Assembly: GCF_003313385.1 (NCBI RefSeq)
Contig: NZ_QMHN01000002.1
Coordinates: 444,603-508,602 of the forward strand
Source of the DNA: Pedobacter chitinilyticus
Lineage (GTDB): Bacteria; Bacteroidota; Bacteroidia; Sphingobacteriales; Sphingobacteriaceae
DNA: 64,000 nt
Direction of reading: 5' to 3'
Both the position numbers and the translations under genes were made by a program. Positions 56,088 to 64,000 of this stretch are shown piece after piece. Each line of letters starts with the position of its first letter. Within the stretch, counting starts at the first letter, position 1. The notes beneath the pieces are model-generated. The model ran no database searches. It was not told the DNA's origin and saw only the letters and a list, made by a program, of their open reading frames with translations.

Positions 56088-56666
56088 GTGAAGAAACGTA
56101 TCGCCATTTTTGCTTCAGGATCAGGATCAAATGCTCAAAAAATTATGGAGCATTTTAAACGCAGTACAGAGGCAGAAGTTGCCTTAATATTAACCAACAA
56201 CCCAGAGTCGTACGTACTACAACGGGCCGATAGCTTTGAAATCCCCTCTCATGTTTTCGACAGAAATGAGTTTTATCAAACGGATGGGGTTGTTGATTTA
56301 CTAAAAAATCTAGATGTAGACCTAATTGTGTTGGCGGGCTTTTTATGGCTTATCCCTCAAAACCTAATCAAAGAATACCCTGGTAGGATTATTAACATAC
56401 ACCCTGCCCTATTGCCAAAATTTGGCGGCAAGGGAATGTATGGCGATCGTGTTCATCAAGCGGTGATGGCAGCAAATGAAACCGAGGGTGGAATTACGAT
56501 TCATTATGTAAATGAGCATTACGATGAGGGGGAGTTTATTTATCAGGCTAAATACCGTGTTGAAAAAGACGATACCCTAGAAATGATCAAGTTTAAAGGG
56601 CAGCAACTTGAACACCTTCACTATCCCCGCATTGTAGAAACGTTAATTAGGAAGATAAAGAAGTAG
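56088..56666 (+). CDS. purN: phosphoribosylglycinamide formyltransferase
   Basis: A 192-residue formyl-THF-dependent GAR transformylase, third step of purine synthesis. Motifs: ASGSGSNAQKI (phosphate binding), LAGFLWLIP, and the catalytic stretch INIHPALLPKFGGKGMYG, with a late Asp in DEGEF. The start is GTG. It is followed by purH on the same strand after 233 bases; that spacer has its own promoter, so the genes are separate transcripts. Confidence 0.95.
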   Translation: MKKRIAIFASGSGSNAQKIMEHFKRSTEAEVALILTNNPESYVLQRADSFEIPSHVFDRNEFYQTDGVVDLLKNLDVDLIVLAGFLWLIPQNLIKEYPGRIINIHPALLPKFGGKGMYGDRVHQAVMAANETEGGITIHYVNEHYDEGEFIYQAKYRVEKDDTLEMIKFKGQQLEHLHYPRIVETLIRKIKK

Positions 56667-56671
56667 GAATG

Positions 56672-56782
56672 AGTTGGAAGTTTTAAGCTCACTGTTTGAA
56701 TAGTTAGGTCGCTATCAACCTTTTTAAGCGACAACTTTCCGACTTGCGGACTCAAAATTTCAGGACTTATAACTTCCAAAAA
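56672..56782. repeat. long inverted repeat between purN and purH
   Basis: TTGGAAGTTTTAAG near the left end faces CTTATAACTTCCAA at the right end, with partial pairing inside. Its style resembles the 7-nt periodic palindromes. Confidence 0.5.
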
Positions 56783-56868
56783 ACCAAACAACTAAAAATA
56801 CAAACAACTAGTTTGCATAAACTCTAATTTTATTTAAAAAACCTCCTCTAAAAATCGTCTCCTTTTCA

Positions 56869-56876
56869 TACCTTTG
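56869..56876 (+). promoter_or_regulatory. -7 promoter box of purH
   Basis: TACCTTTG matches TAnnTTTG exactly, 23 bases before the purH ATG. Confidence 0.65.
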
Positions 56877-56899
56877 CGGCTCAAAACAATACCCTCAAA

Positions 56900-58426
56900 A
56901 TGAGCCAATCAGTAAAGATCAAAAACGCCTTAATTTCAGTTTATTACAAAGATGGTTTAGCGCCATTAGTTGAGTACCTAGGCAAACAAGGTGTAACCTT
57001 ATTTTCTACCGGTGGAACCGAACAATTTATTAAAGATTTGGGACTTCCTGTAACTGCCGTTGAAGACTTAACCGGATACCCTTCTATTTTAGGTGGCCGT
57101 GTAAAAACTTTGCACCCAAAAGTATTTGGTGGCATTTTAAATCGCAGGAACCTTGCGGGCGATCAGGAACAAATTTCACAATATGAAATTCCTGAAATTG
57201 ATTTAGTGATTGTAGATCTTTATCCTTTTGAGGAAACCGTAAAAAATGGCGGTACCGACGAAGAAATTATCGAGAAAATAGATATTGGCGGTATTTCTTT
57301 GATTAGAGCTGCCGCTAAAAACTTTAACGACGTGGTGATTATCGCTTCGAAAGATGATTACTCGACTTTGTTAACGCAATTGGAAGAGCAAGATGGTGCT
57401 ACTACTTTGGCACAGCGCAAAGCTTTTGCTAAAAAGGCGTTCCACACTTCTTCTCATTACGATACAGCAATCTTCAACTACTTCAATAACGAAGAGCCTT
57501 TAAACGTATTTAAACAAAGTATTGCCAATGCACAAACTTTGCGTTACGGTGAAAACCCTCATCAAGCAGGTGTATTTTATGGTGATTTGAACGAAATGTT
57601 CACCAAGCTTAACGGTAAAGAACTAAGCTATAACAACTTGGTAGACGTTGATGCGGCGGTAAGCTTAATTGATGAATTTGAGGAACCTACTTTTGCGATT
57701 TTGAAACATACCAATGCTTGCGGCGTGGCTTCGAGAAGCAACATTAAACAGGCTTGGGTTGATGCTTTGGCTTGTGATCCAGTTTCGGCTTTTGGTGGCG
57801 TTTTGATTGCCAACAGAGAAATTGATTTGGCTACTGCTGAAGAAATCAACAACTTATTTTTTGAGGTATTGATTGCACCTAGCTACGAACAGGCTGCTGT
57901 AGATTTGTTTAAAGCCAAGAAAAATCGCGTGATTTTGAAACGCAATTATGTGGAGCTGAACAAAAAACAATTTAAAACTTTATTGAACGGTGTAATTGAG
58001 CAGGACAAAGATTTAATTATTGAAGGCCCTGAGCAAATGACTACTGTGACTGAAAAAGCACCGACTACACAGGAGCTGAAAGATTTATACTTTGCCAACA
58101 AAATTGTGAAACACACTAAATCGAACACGATTGTTTTGGTGAAGGATGATGTTTTGATTGCAAGTGGTGTTGGTCAAACCAGTAGAGTTGATGCCTTGAG
58201 ACAAGCGATTGAAAAAGCAAATTCTTTTGGCTTTAGCGTAAAAGGTGCTGCCATGGCTTCTGATGCTTTTTTCCCTTTCCCTGATTGTGTGGAGATTGCT
58301 GCCGATGCTGGCATTGCTGCTGTGTTACAACCTGGAGGTTCTATTAAAGATGCTGACTCTGTAGCGAAAGCTAATGAGAAAGGTATTGCAATGGTGACTA
58401 CTGGGGTAAGACATTTTAAGCACTAA
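56900..58426 (+). CDS. purH: bifunctional AICAR transformylase/IMP cyclohydrolase
   Basis: A 508-residue enzyme for the last two steps of IMP synthesis. The N-terminal MGS-like domain (about 1-190; LFSTGGTEQFIKDLG, GRVKTLHPKVFGGIL) is the cyclohydrolase; the C-terminal part is the formyltransferase with the active-site Lys-His pair in LKHTNACGVA and RYGENPHQ, and ends in MVTTGVRHFKH. Full length. Confidence 0.97.
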   Translation: MSQSVKIKNALISVYYKDGLAPLVEYLGKQGVTLFSTGGTEQFIKDLGLPVTAVEDLTGYPSILGGRVKTLHPKVFGGILNRRNLAGDQEQISQYEIPEIDLVIVDLYPFEETVKNGGTDEEIIEKIDIGGISLIRAAAKNFNDVVIIASKDDYSTLLTQLEEQDGATTLAQRKAFAKKAFHTSSHYDTAIFNYFNNEEPLNVFKQSIANAQTLRYGENPHQAGVFYGDLNEMFTKLNGKELSYNNLVDVDAAVSLIDEFEEPTFAILKHTNACGVASRSNIKQAWVDALACDPVSAFGGVLIANREIDLATAEEINNLFFEVLIAPSYEQAAVDLFKAKKNRVILKRNYVELNKKQFKTLLNGVIEQDKDLIIEGPEQMTTVTEKAPTTQELKDLYFANKIVKHTKSNTIVLVKDDVLIASGVGQTSRVDALRQAIEKANSFGFSVKGAAMASDAFFPFPDCVEIAADAGIAAVLQPGGSIKDADSVAKANEKGIAMVTTGVRHFKH

Positions 58427-58827
58427 GCTAGGAGCCAGGGATTAGGAGTTAGGGATCAGTCTGGAGGATTAAGGAGCAAGGAATAAAGAGCAAAGACGAA
58501 TTACCATTTGCAGAGAGGGTGTTTAACGTGTCGTCATTGCGAGGAACGAAGCAATCTCTAAACGAGTTAAAAGGTTGTGAGTTATTAGCAAAAACCCAAC
58601 TTAACTAAACCCGATTGAAGTGAAAATATTTTTGCGGACAAACCCTATAGGTTTTAAACCTGTAGGGTTTTGCAAAAAGATTGCAACGTAAAGCGGGACT
58701 GCCTTTAAAAAGCATTACTGGTTTTGATTTTCGGATAGAAAAAAGAAACTTAATATAATATTTTGTCTAATTTTACATTTAGGATATTAGACATATTTGT
58801 TTTTAAATACAATAACATACCTCATAC
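58427..58827. other. 401-base repeat-rich spacer before mreB
   Basis: It holds an A/G-rich 7-nt periodic stretch (58428-58497, units like AGGAGTT and AGGGATC), a half GTCAT-type element (58530-58560), the second copy of the composite element (58592-58700) and an A/T-rich promoter region with TACATTTA near 58775. No gene is supported. Confidence 0.65.
58592..58700. repeat. composite interspersed element, copy 2
   Basis: Left module 58592-58634 and right module 58673-58700 match those at 9548-9591 and 9690-9717. Here the insert is a palindrome (AAACCCTATAGGTTT facing AAACCTGTAGGGTTT, 58640-58670) instead of a GTCAT-type element. Confidence 0.7.
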
Positions 58828-59850
58828 ATGGGATTATTTAATTGGTTTACGCAGGAAGTTGCCATTGACCTTGGTACCGCGAACACCCTTATTATACATA
58901 ACGATAAAGTAGTAGTTGATGAACCATCAATTGTGGCTTTTGATAGACAAACCAATAAAATTATCGCCATTGGTCGCCAAGCGATGCAAATGGAAGGTAA
59001 AACCCACGATAACATTAGAACCGTAAGACCTTTGAAAGATGGTGTAATTGCAGATTTTAATGCTGCTGAAGCCATGATTAAAGGGATGATCCGCATGCTG
59101 AACGGTGGTAAAGGATGGATGTTCCCTTCGTTAAGAATGGTGATCTGTATTCCATCGGGTATTACTGAGGTGGAGAAACGTGCGGTTAGGGATAGTGCAG
59201 AAATTGCTGGTGCAAAAGAAGTTTACTTGATACACGAACCGATGGCTGCTGCTGTGGGTATTGGTATTGATGTGGAAGAGCCGATGGGGAACATGATTAT
59301 CGATATTGGTGGTGGCACTACCGAAATTGCGGTAATTGCTTTGTCGGGTATTGTTTGTGACCAATCTATCCGTGTGGCGGGTGATAACTTTGACTCGGAT
59401 ATTGTGAATTATATTCGCCGTCAGCACAACATTATGATTGGTGACCGTACCGCAGAGAAAATCAAAATTGAAGTGGGTGCTGCATTGCCTGAATTGAGCG
59501 ACCCGCCTGCTGATTTTGCGGTTCAAGGTCGTGATTTGATGACTGGTGTGCCTAAACAGATTACGGTTTCGTACACTGAAATTGCACACTGTTTAGATAA
59601 ATCAATCTCAAAAATTGAAGAAGCGATTTTGAAAGCGTTGGAGATTACTCCTCCTGAGCTTTCGGCAGATATTTACCAAACTGGTATTTACCTTACTGGT
59701 GGTGGTGCGTTGTTACGTGGTTTAGATAAACGTGTAGCTGCTAAAACCAAATTGCCTGTACACGTTGCCGAGGACCCGTTGCGTGCAGTGGTACGCGGTA
59801 CTGGCATCGCCCTGAAAAACATTGGTAATTTTAAATTTTTAATGCAATAA
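58828..59850 (+). CDS. mreB: rod-shape determining actin homologue MreB
   Basis: A 340-residue actin-fold ATPase that forms filaments under the membrane and guides peptidoglycan synthesis. Visible: amphipathic N-terminus MGLFNWF, phosphate-1 loop DLGTANTLI, phosphate-2 loop IDIGGGTTEIAVI, and YLTGGGALLRGL. First gene of the mre-mrdA-rodA operon. Confidence 0.97.
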   Translation: MGLFNWFTQEVAIDLGTANTLIIHNDKVVVDEPSIVAFDRQTNKIIAIGRQAMQMEGKTHDNIRTVRPLKDGVIADFNAAEAMIKGMIRMLNGGKGWMFPSLRMVICIPSGITEVEKRAVRDSAEIAGAKEVYLIHEPMAAAVGIGIDVEEPMGNMIIDIGGGTTEIAVIALSGIVCDQSIRVAGDNFDSDIVNYIRRQHNIMIGDRTAEKIKIEVGAALPELSDPPADFAVQGRDLMTGVPKQITVSYTEIAHCLDKSISKIEEAILKALEITPPELSADIYQTGIYLTGGGALLRGLDKRVAAKTKLPVHVAEDPLRAVVRGTGIALKNIGNFKFLMQ

Positions 59851-59852
59851 TT

Positions 59853-59920
59853 TGAGTTGCGAGTTACGAGTTGAATGTTAAAAGCACCGACTCGTAACTC
59901 GTAACCCACAACTCATGACC
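59853..59920. repeat. 7-nt periodic palindrome between mreB and mreC
   Basis: GAGTTGC, GAGTTAC, GAGTTGA face CTCGTAA, CTCGTAA, CCCACAA, CTCATGA. The second arm ends 4 bases before the mreC ATG. Same family as 19580-19652 and 48945-49020. Confidence 0.7.
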
Positions 59921-59923
59921 TAA

Positions 59924-60763
59924 ATGCGTAACCTTTGGATTTTTCTTAGCAGATATAACGCATTTTTCTTCTTTATTATCTTTTTTGCCGCGGGGATTAT
60001 TTTAACAATTAGGAATAATGTCTATCAGCGTAGTGTTACTTTTGGCTCTACCAATGAAATTGTTGGCACTGCTTATAAAAGACTGAACGTAATTAAGCGC
60101 TATTTAAACTTGGTGCAAGTGAATGATAGTTTGGCTGCCGAAAATGCGGCTTTAAAAACGCAGTTGCTTGGTATTGCCAGCATCGACAGTACACAAATTA
60201 CCAAAGTAAAAGACACGATTAACCACCAGCAATACACGCTAATAGCGGCCAAAGTATTCAAAAATTCAGTAACACTAACCAATAACATTCTTACTATTAA
60301 TAAAGGGATTAAGGATGGGATCGCTAAAGATATGGCGGTAATTTCCCTAGGGAAGGGTGTAGTAGGTTTTGTGCAAAATGTATCTGAAAACTTTGCTACG
60401 ATACGTCCGCTACTTAACCAAGAAACGGCAATTAGTGTGGTACTCAAAAAAGACAATGCTTTTGGCAGTTTGGTTTGGGGCGACAATAATTTCGATTATC
60501 GTAAAGCATATGTAAAAGAAATCCCAAATCATTACAAGGTAAAAGTAGGTGATACGATTATTACTTCGGGCTCTGGTGGCTTTCCTAGAGGAATAGAGGT
60601 TGGAAGAGTAACCAACACCAATTTGAGTACGGGCGATAGCTTTATGACATTAGAAATTACGCTATTTAATAACTTTAGCACGTTGCAATTTGTATACGTG
60701 GTTAAGGATAAATTTGCAGAGGAAGTAAAATCTTTACAGCCAGAGGTGAAAAATGAACAGTAG
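59924..60763 (+). CDS. mreC: rod-shape determining protein MreC
   Basis: A 279-residue bitopic protein: membrane span about 12-28, coiled coil about 55-90, then the periplasmic beta-barrel domain (AAKVFKNSVTLTNNILTINKG, then GKGVVGFVQNVS and GDTIITSGSGGFPRGIEVG). It couples MreB to PBP2. Overlaps mreD by 11 bases. Confidence 0.95.
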   Translation: MRNLWIFLSRYNAFFFFIIFFAAGIILTIRNNVYQRSVTFGSTNEIVGTAYKRLNVIKRYLNLVQVNDSLAAENAALKTQLLGIASIDSTQITKVKDTINHQQYTLIAAKVFKNSVTLTNNILTINKGIKDGIAKDMAVISLGKGVVGFVQNVSENFATIRPLLNQETAISVVLKKDNAFGSLVWGDNNFDYRKAYVKEIPNHYKVKVGDTIITSGSGGFPRGIEVGRVTNTNLSTGDSFMTLEITLFNNFSTLQFVYVVKDKFAEEVKSLQPEVKNEQ

Positions 60764-61268
60764 AGTTATATTAGTCAATATATTTAGATGGATGGTACTG
60801 TTGTTTATACAGATTTTTCTGTTGCGCAACATGGCCTTTTACAACCTATCTACTCCATTTATTTATGTGCTGTTCATTTTGGTGCTGCCTTTTCACATTC
60901 CAAATGTGTTACTGTACATTATTGCTTTTATTACAGGCTTAACCCTCGACTCTTTTTACGACACCTTAGGGGTACACACCAGTGCTTGTATTGCTTTAGC
61001 TTTTGTAAGAATCCTTTTTATTTCTGTCAGTTTAAATAGAGAATCTATTGATGAACCTGAACCGTCATTGGGAAATATGGGCTTTAGGTGGTTTTCTTTA
61101 TATGCAGTATTGTGTATTTTTGCTCACCATGTGGTATTGTTTTTCCTAGAAGCTTTTAAATTTACCTCACTAACTTATACTTTAGGAAGAACATTATTAA
61201 GTGTGGTGTTTACACTGTTTACGGTATTATTGGTAGAGTTTATCTTCCATAATAGAAAATCAGCTTAA
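60753..61268 (+). CDS. mreD: rod-shape determining protein MreD
   Basis: A 171-residue protein with about five membrane spans (FRWMVLLFIQIFLLRN, then FIYVLFILVLPFHIP and GLTLDSFYDTLGVHTSA). The position between mreC and the PBP2 gene confirms the identity. Its stop overlaps the mrdA start by 1 base. Confidence 0.9.
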   Translation: MNSRVILVNIFRWMVLLFIQIFLLRNMAFYNLSTPFIYVLFILVLPFHIPNVLLYIIAFITGLTLDSFYDTLGVHTSACIALAFVRILFISVSLNRESIDEPEPSLGNMGFRWFSLYAVLCIFAHHVVLFFLEAFKFTSLTYTLGRTLLSVVFTLFTVLLVEFIFHNRKSA

Positions 61269-63244
61269 TGGACCAACTGTTTAATAGAAAATACATTGTA
61301 CAGGGCTTATTTGTACTTGTTGCGCTTATTTTACTAGGCAGGCTTTTTTATATACAGGTCGTTAGCGATAAGTATTTTCTAGACGCTAACAACAATGCTT
61401 TACGTAAAAAATTCATTTATCCTGCCCGTGGTGTAATTACCGACCGTAAAGGCAAGGTATTGGCCCAAAACCAACCTACTTACGATTTAATGGTTACGCC
61501 TTACGAAGTAAAACCCTTTGATACGCTGTCTTTATGTAATATCATTGGGATTACTATGGAAGATTTCAGAAAGAAATTTCACAAGGCAGTGGTTCAATCT
61601 AGATACCAAGCTTCTATTTTTCAAAAACTGCTTTCGGTGCAAACCTATGCCACCTTGCAGGAGCGCATGGCTAATTTTAAAGGTTTTGATGTCCAAAAAA
61701 GAACCATCCGCTATTATCCAGATAGTATAGGGGGGCAGTTATTAGGCTACATTAGAGAAGCTAACCAAAGAGAAATAGAAAAATATCAAGGCTATTATAA
61801 GCCTGGAGATTATATTGGAAAATCTGGTTTAGAAAAACAATATGAAGTTGAGTTAAGAGGTGCTAAAGGGGTAAAAAACATGCTCTACAATGCGCATAAC
61901 GTAGCTCAAGGAAGTTATGCTGATGGAAAATTTGATTCGTTAGCCATTGCAGGTGAACAACTCACTACCACTATTGATGTGGAAATACAAAAATTAGGCG
62001 AACAACTTTTAACCACCAAGGTAGGAAGTATTGTTGCCATAGAGCCTTCTACGGGAGAAATATTAGCTTTTGTAAGTAGCCCTGGTTACGACCCCAATTT
62101 GATGGTTGGTCGTGAAACGGGAAACAATTACATGAAGATTTTCTCGAACCCCTACCGTCCTTTATTTATCCGTCCGCTAAAAGGGCGATATTCTCCTGGT
62201 TCGGCTTTTAAACCTTTGGATGCGCTTATTGCTTTACAAGATGGTGTGGTAGACGAGAATTCGACTTTTAACTGCCCTGGTTATTATTGGGCCGGTAATC
62301 GTAAATTTAAATGCGAACACGTTGATGGTAATATTGCGCTACGTCGAGGAATTGCTCGTTCTTGCAACACTTATTTCTATAGCATTTTTGCTAAAATGAT
62401 GCTTAAAAAAGGCGGAAAAAATCAGCATAAAGCTTATGATGAATGGCAAGAAAAAGTTCGCAAATTTGGCATTGGCGACACTTTAGGAATTGATTTTCCT
62501 GGGGAAAGTGCTTATAAATTATTTAGGGCCGAAGATTATACCAAACGCTACAGTAAATACTGGGGTTATACCACTATCCTATCTGTAGCCATTGGCCAGG
62601 GAGAGGTGACCACCACGCCACTACAGATGGCTAATATTATGGCCATTATAGCCAATAGAGGATATTATGTGAAGCCTCACTTGGTAAAAGGGATTGGTAA
62701 CGATAAACACATTGATCCAAAATATAAAGAAAAACATTACGTAGGGATTGATGCCAAACACTTTGGGCCTGTAATTGACGGCATGCAGGATGCGGTAAAC
62801 AGCTCAATAGGTACGGCAACCGAATCACGCATTCCCAACATTTTGATGTGCGGTAAAACGGGAACGGTACAAAACGTGCACGGTAAAAACCACTCGGTAT
62901 TTATTGGTTTTGCTCCACGTGATAATCCTAAAATTGCTATTGCAGTAATTGTAGAAAACGGTGGTTATGGTGGTGCTTATGCAGCGCCAATAGCCAGTTT
63001 CATTACAGAGAAGTACTTAACGGACAGCTTAAAAGGCAGAAGAATTAATGGTGCCACCATTGAGCAATACAAAGCAACCAATTTACTTCCTGTTTTAAAA
63101 GACAAATTGCCTAAACAAAAACCTAAGACAGATACCAGCAAAGTAGACACTGCTAAGAAAACACTCCCTTTAAAAACAACTGCGGCAAATAACCAATTCA
63201 ATAAAGTAGCCATAGCACCTAAAAACAATGCAACAACAGAATAG
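61268..63244 (+). CDS. mrdA: penicillin-binding protein 2 (elongasome transpeptidase)
   Basis: A 658-residue class B PBP. N-terminal membrane span (FVLVALILLGRLFYIQV), a pedestal domain (KFIYPARGVITDRKGKVLA), then the transpeptidase with SPGSAFKP (catalytic Ser, Lys), SCN in IARSCNTYF and KTGT in CGKTGTVQN. It cross-links peptidoglycan of the side wall together with RodA. A Lys/Thr-rich tail of about 50 residues follows the catalytic domain. Overlaps rodA by 17 bases. Confidence 0.96.
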   Translation: MDQLFNRKYIVQGLFVLVALILLGRLFYIQVVSDKYFLDANNNALRKKFIYPARGVITDRKGKVLAQNQPTYDLMVTPYEVKPFDTLSLCNIIGITMEDFRKKFHKAVVQSRYQASIFQKLLSVQTYATLQERMANFKGFDVQKRTIRYYPDSIGGQLLGYIREANQREIEKYQGYYKPGDYIGKSGLEKQYEVELRGAKGVKNMLYNAHNVAQGSYADGKFDSLAIAGEQLTTTIDVEIQKLGEQLLTTKVGSIVAIEPSTGEILAFVSSPGYDPNLMVGRETGNNYMKIFSNPYRPLFIRPLKGRYSPGSAFKPLDALIALQDGVVDENSTFNCPGYYWAGNRKFKCEHVDGNIALRRGIARSCNTYFYSIFAKMMLKKGGKNQHKAYDEWQEKVRKFGIGDTLGIDFPGESAYKLFRAEDYTKRYSKYWGYTTILSVAIGQGEVTTTPLQMANIMAIIANRGYYVKPHLVKGIGNDKHIDPKYKEKHYVGIDAKHFGPVIDGMQDAVNSSIGTATESRIPNILMCGKTGTVQNVHGKNHSVFIGFAPRDNPKIAIAVIVENGGYGGAYAAPIASFITEKYLTDSLKGRRINGATIEQYKATNLLPVLKDKLPKQKPKTDTSKVDTAKKTLPLKTTAANNQFNKVAIAPKNNATTE

Positions 63245-64000
63245 TAGATTTTTCTTTAATGTTGATTGGATTACCATATTGATTTATATGGCCTTGTGTG
63301 CCATTGGATTCATCAATATTTTTTCGGTGCAATATGACCCCGATAAAGCAGCAGCATTTAGTTTTTCTGCCGAATACGGAAAGCAATTGATTTTTATCAT
63401 TTCTGCCTTGGTTCTGGGTTTATCCATCTTATTGTTTGACTCAAAGTTTTTTAGTGTTTTTGCGCCCATTGTGTATGGAACCACCATTATTTTGCTATTG
63501 GCAGTTTTGGTAATTGGTAGAAATGTGGGTGGTAATCAAGCCTGGATTCCCATTGGTTCATTTAGATTGCAGCCTTCTGAGTTTGCCAAATTTGGCACAG
63601 CGCTTTTACTGGCTAGATATATCAGTTCCTTTAACGTCAAATTAAACTCGTTAAAGCCCATTTTAATTTGTGCGGCCATCATTATATTGCCTATGGCACT
63701 CATCATGTTACAGCCAGATGCGGGTTCCATGTTGGTATTCCTTTCTTTCATGTTTCCACTTTACAGGGAGGGTTTACCTGGCAATTTGCTGATTATCTTT
63801 TGGGGAGCAGTATTGCTGTTCATCCTTAATTTGTTCGTTTCGCCTTCCATTCTGATTTTTTCTATCTTAATTATCGGCGGATTATTTGCCTATAATTCAA
63901 GGAAAAGAATGCAGAAAGTAATTAACGTAGGCATCATCACACTGATTGCTATTTGCTACTTATTTGTGGCCAAATATCTATTCGAAAATGTATTAAAGCC
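63228..64000 (+). CDS. rodA: RodA glycosyltransferase (SEDS family), 5' part
   Basis: The frame starts at the ATG 63228 (MQQQNSRFFFNVDW), overlapping mrdA by 17 bases, and is open to the window end (about 257 residues visible). It has many hydrophobic spans and the SEDS signatures VGGNQAWIPIGSFRLQPSEFAKF and LIMLQPDAGSMLVF, including the Asp in QPDAG that is essential in RodA. It polymerises lipid II into glycan strands with PBP2. Truncated by the window edge, not by mutation. Confidence 0.93.
   Translation, partial: MQQQNSRFFFNVDWITILIYMALCAIGFINIFSVQYDPDKAAAFSFSAEYGKQLIFIISALVLGLSILLFDSKFFSVFAPIVYGTTIILLLAVLVIGRNVGGNQAWIPIGSFRLQPSEFAKFGTALLLARYISSFNVKLNSLKPILICAAIIILPMALIMLQPDAGSMLVFLSFMFPLYREGLPGNLLIIFWGAVLLFILNLFVSPSILIFSILIIGGLFAYNSRKRMQKVINVGIITLIAICYLFVAKYLFENVLK

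Overview
The window is chromosomal DNA from a member of the Bacteroidota, most likely the family Sphingobacteriaceae (Pedobacter-like). The evidence is the protein style (TonB-dependent receptor with a carboxypeptidase-like N-terminal domain, a matching surface lipoprotein, DUF3467 next to rpoC), promoters with the Bacteroidota -7 box TAnnTTTG in front of many genes, A/T-rich leaders with almost no Shine-Dalgarno sequences, and a strong Shine-Dalgarno sequence kept in front of rpsU. The genus is an inference. I see no insertion sequence, prophage, plasmid origin or CRISPR array; the region looks like core genome with repeat-rich intergenic spacers.

Layout. 1-2460: the end of an Omp85 outer-membrane protein and a YihY-type membrane protein. 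2473-6622 (minus): a hybrid histidine kinase and topoisomerase IV subunit B. 6931-11172 (plus): an amino-acid permease with a PLP-dependent sulfur amino-acid enzyme, then a DEAD-box RNA helicase. 11187-14685 (minus): secreted phosphatase, fatty-acid desaturase, cupin, Pr6Pr membrane protein, DUF3467. 14831-15185: a higher-order 21/42-bp tandem repeat and a palindrome. 15282-28635 (minus): one large gene-expression cluster in the classical order tRNA-Thr, Tyr, Gly, Thr, tuf, tRNA-Trp, secE, nusG, rplK, rplA, rplJ, rplL, rpoB, rpoC. 28880-30444 (minus): hpf, xerC and rpsU.

30620-35085 (minus): a lipoprotein, an acyl-CoA dehydrogenase, apt and a helix-hairpin-helix protein. 35276-39208 (plus): an OlsF-like double acyltransferase, an acyl-CoA thioesterase and a secreted transglutaminase-like protein. 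39555-46292 (minus): a matrixin-like protein lacking the catalytic Glu with a small lipoprotein, a surface lipoprotein plus TonB-dependent receptor pair, and a DUF962 protein. 46475-51482 (minus): rny, zapA, a small coiled-coil protein and pheT, with a likely autonomous hairpin small RNA between zapA and rny. 51537-54736 (minus): a four-gene operon of EEP-family hydrolase, Lgt-like membrane protein, Tes-like radical SAM enzyme and a 66-residue membrane protein; this is the best candidate for an undescribed system. 54825-55855 (minus): radC and rpsT. 56088-64000 (plus): purN, purH and the cell-shape operon mreB-mreC-mreD-mrdA-rodA, the last cut by the window edge.

Most of the window therefore serves transcription, translation and envelope growth. 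The spacers carry several repeat families: GTCAT...ATGAC palindromes, a composite element found at two loci, and 7-nt periodic sequences often placed directly before start codons. All coordinates of repeats, promoters and hairpins were read by eye.
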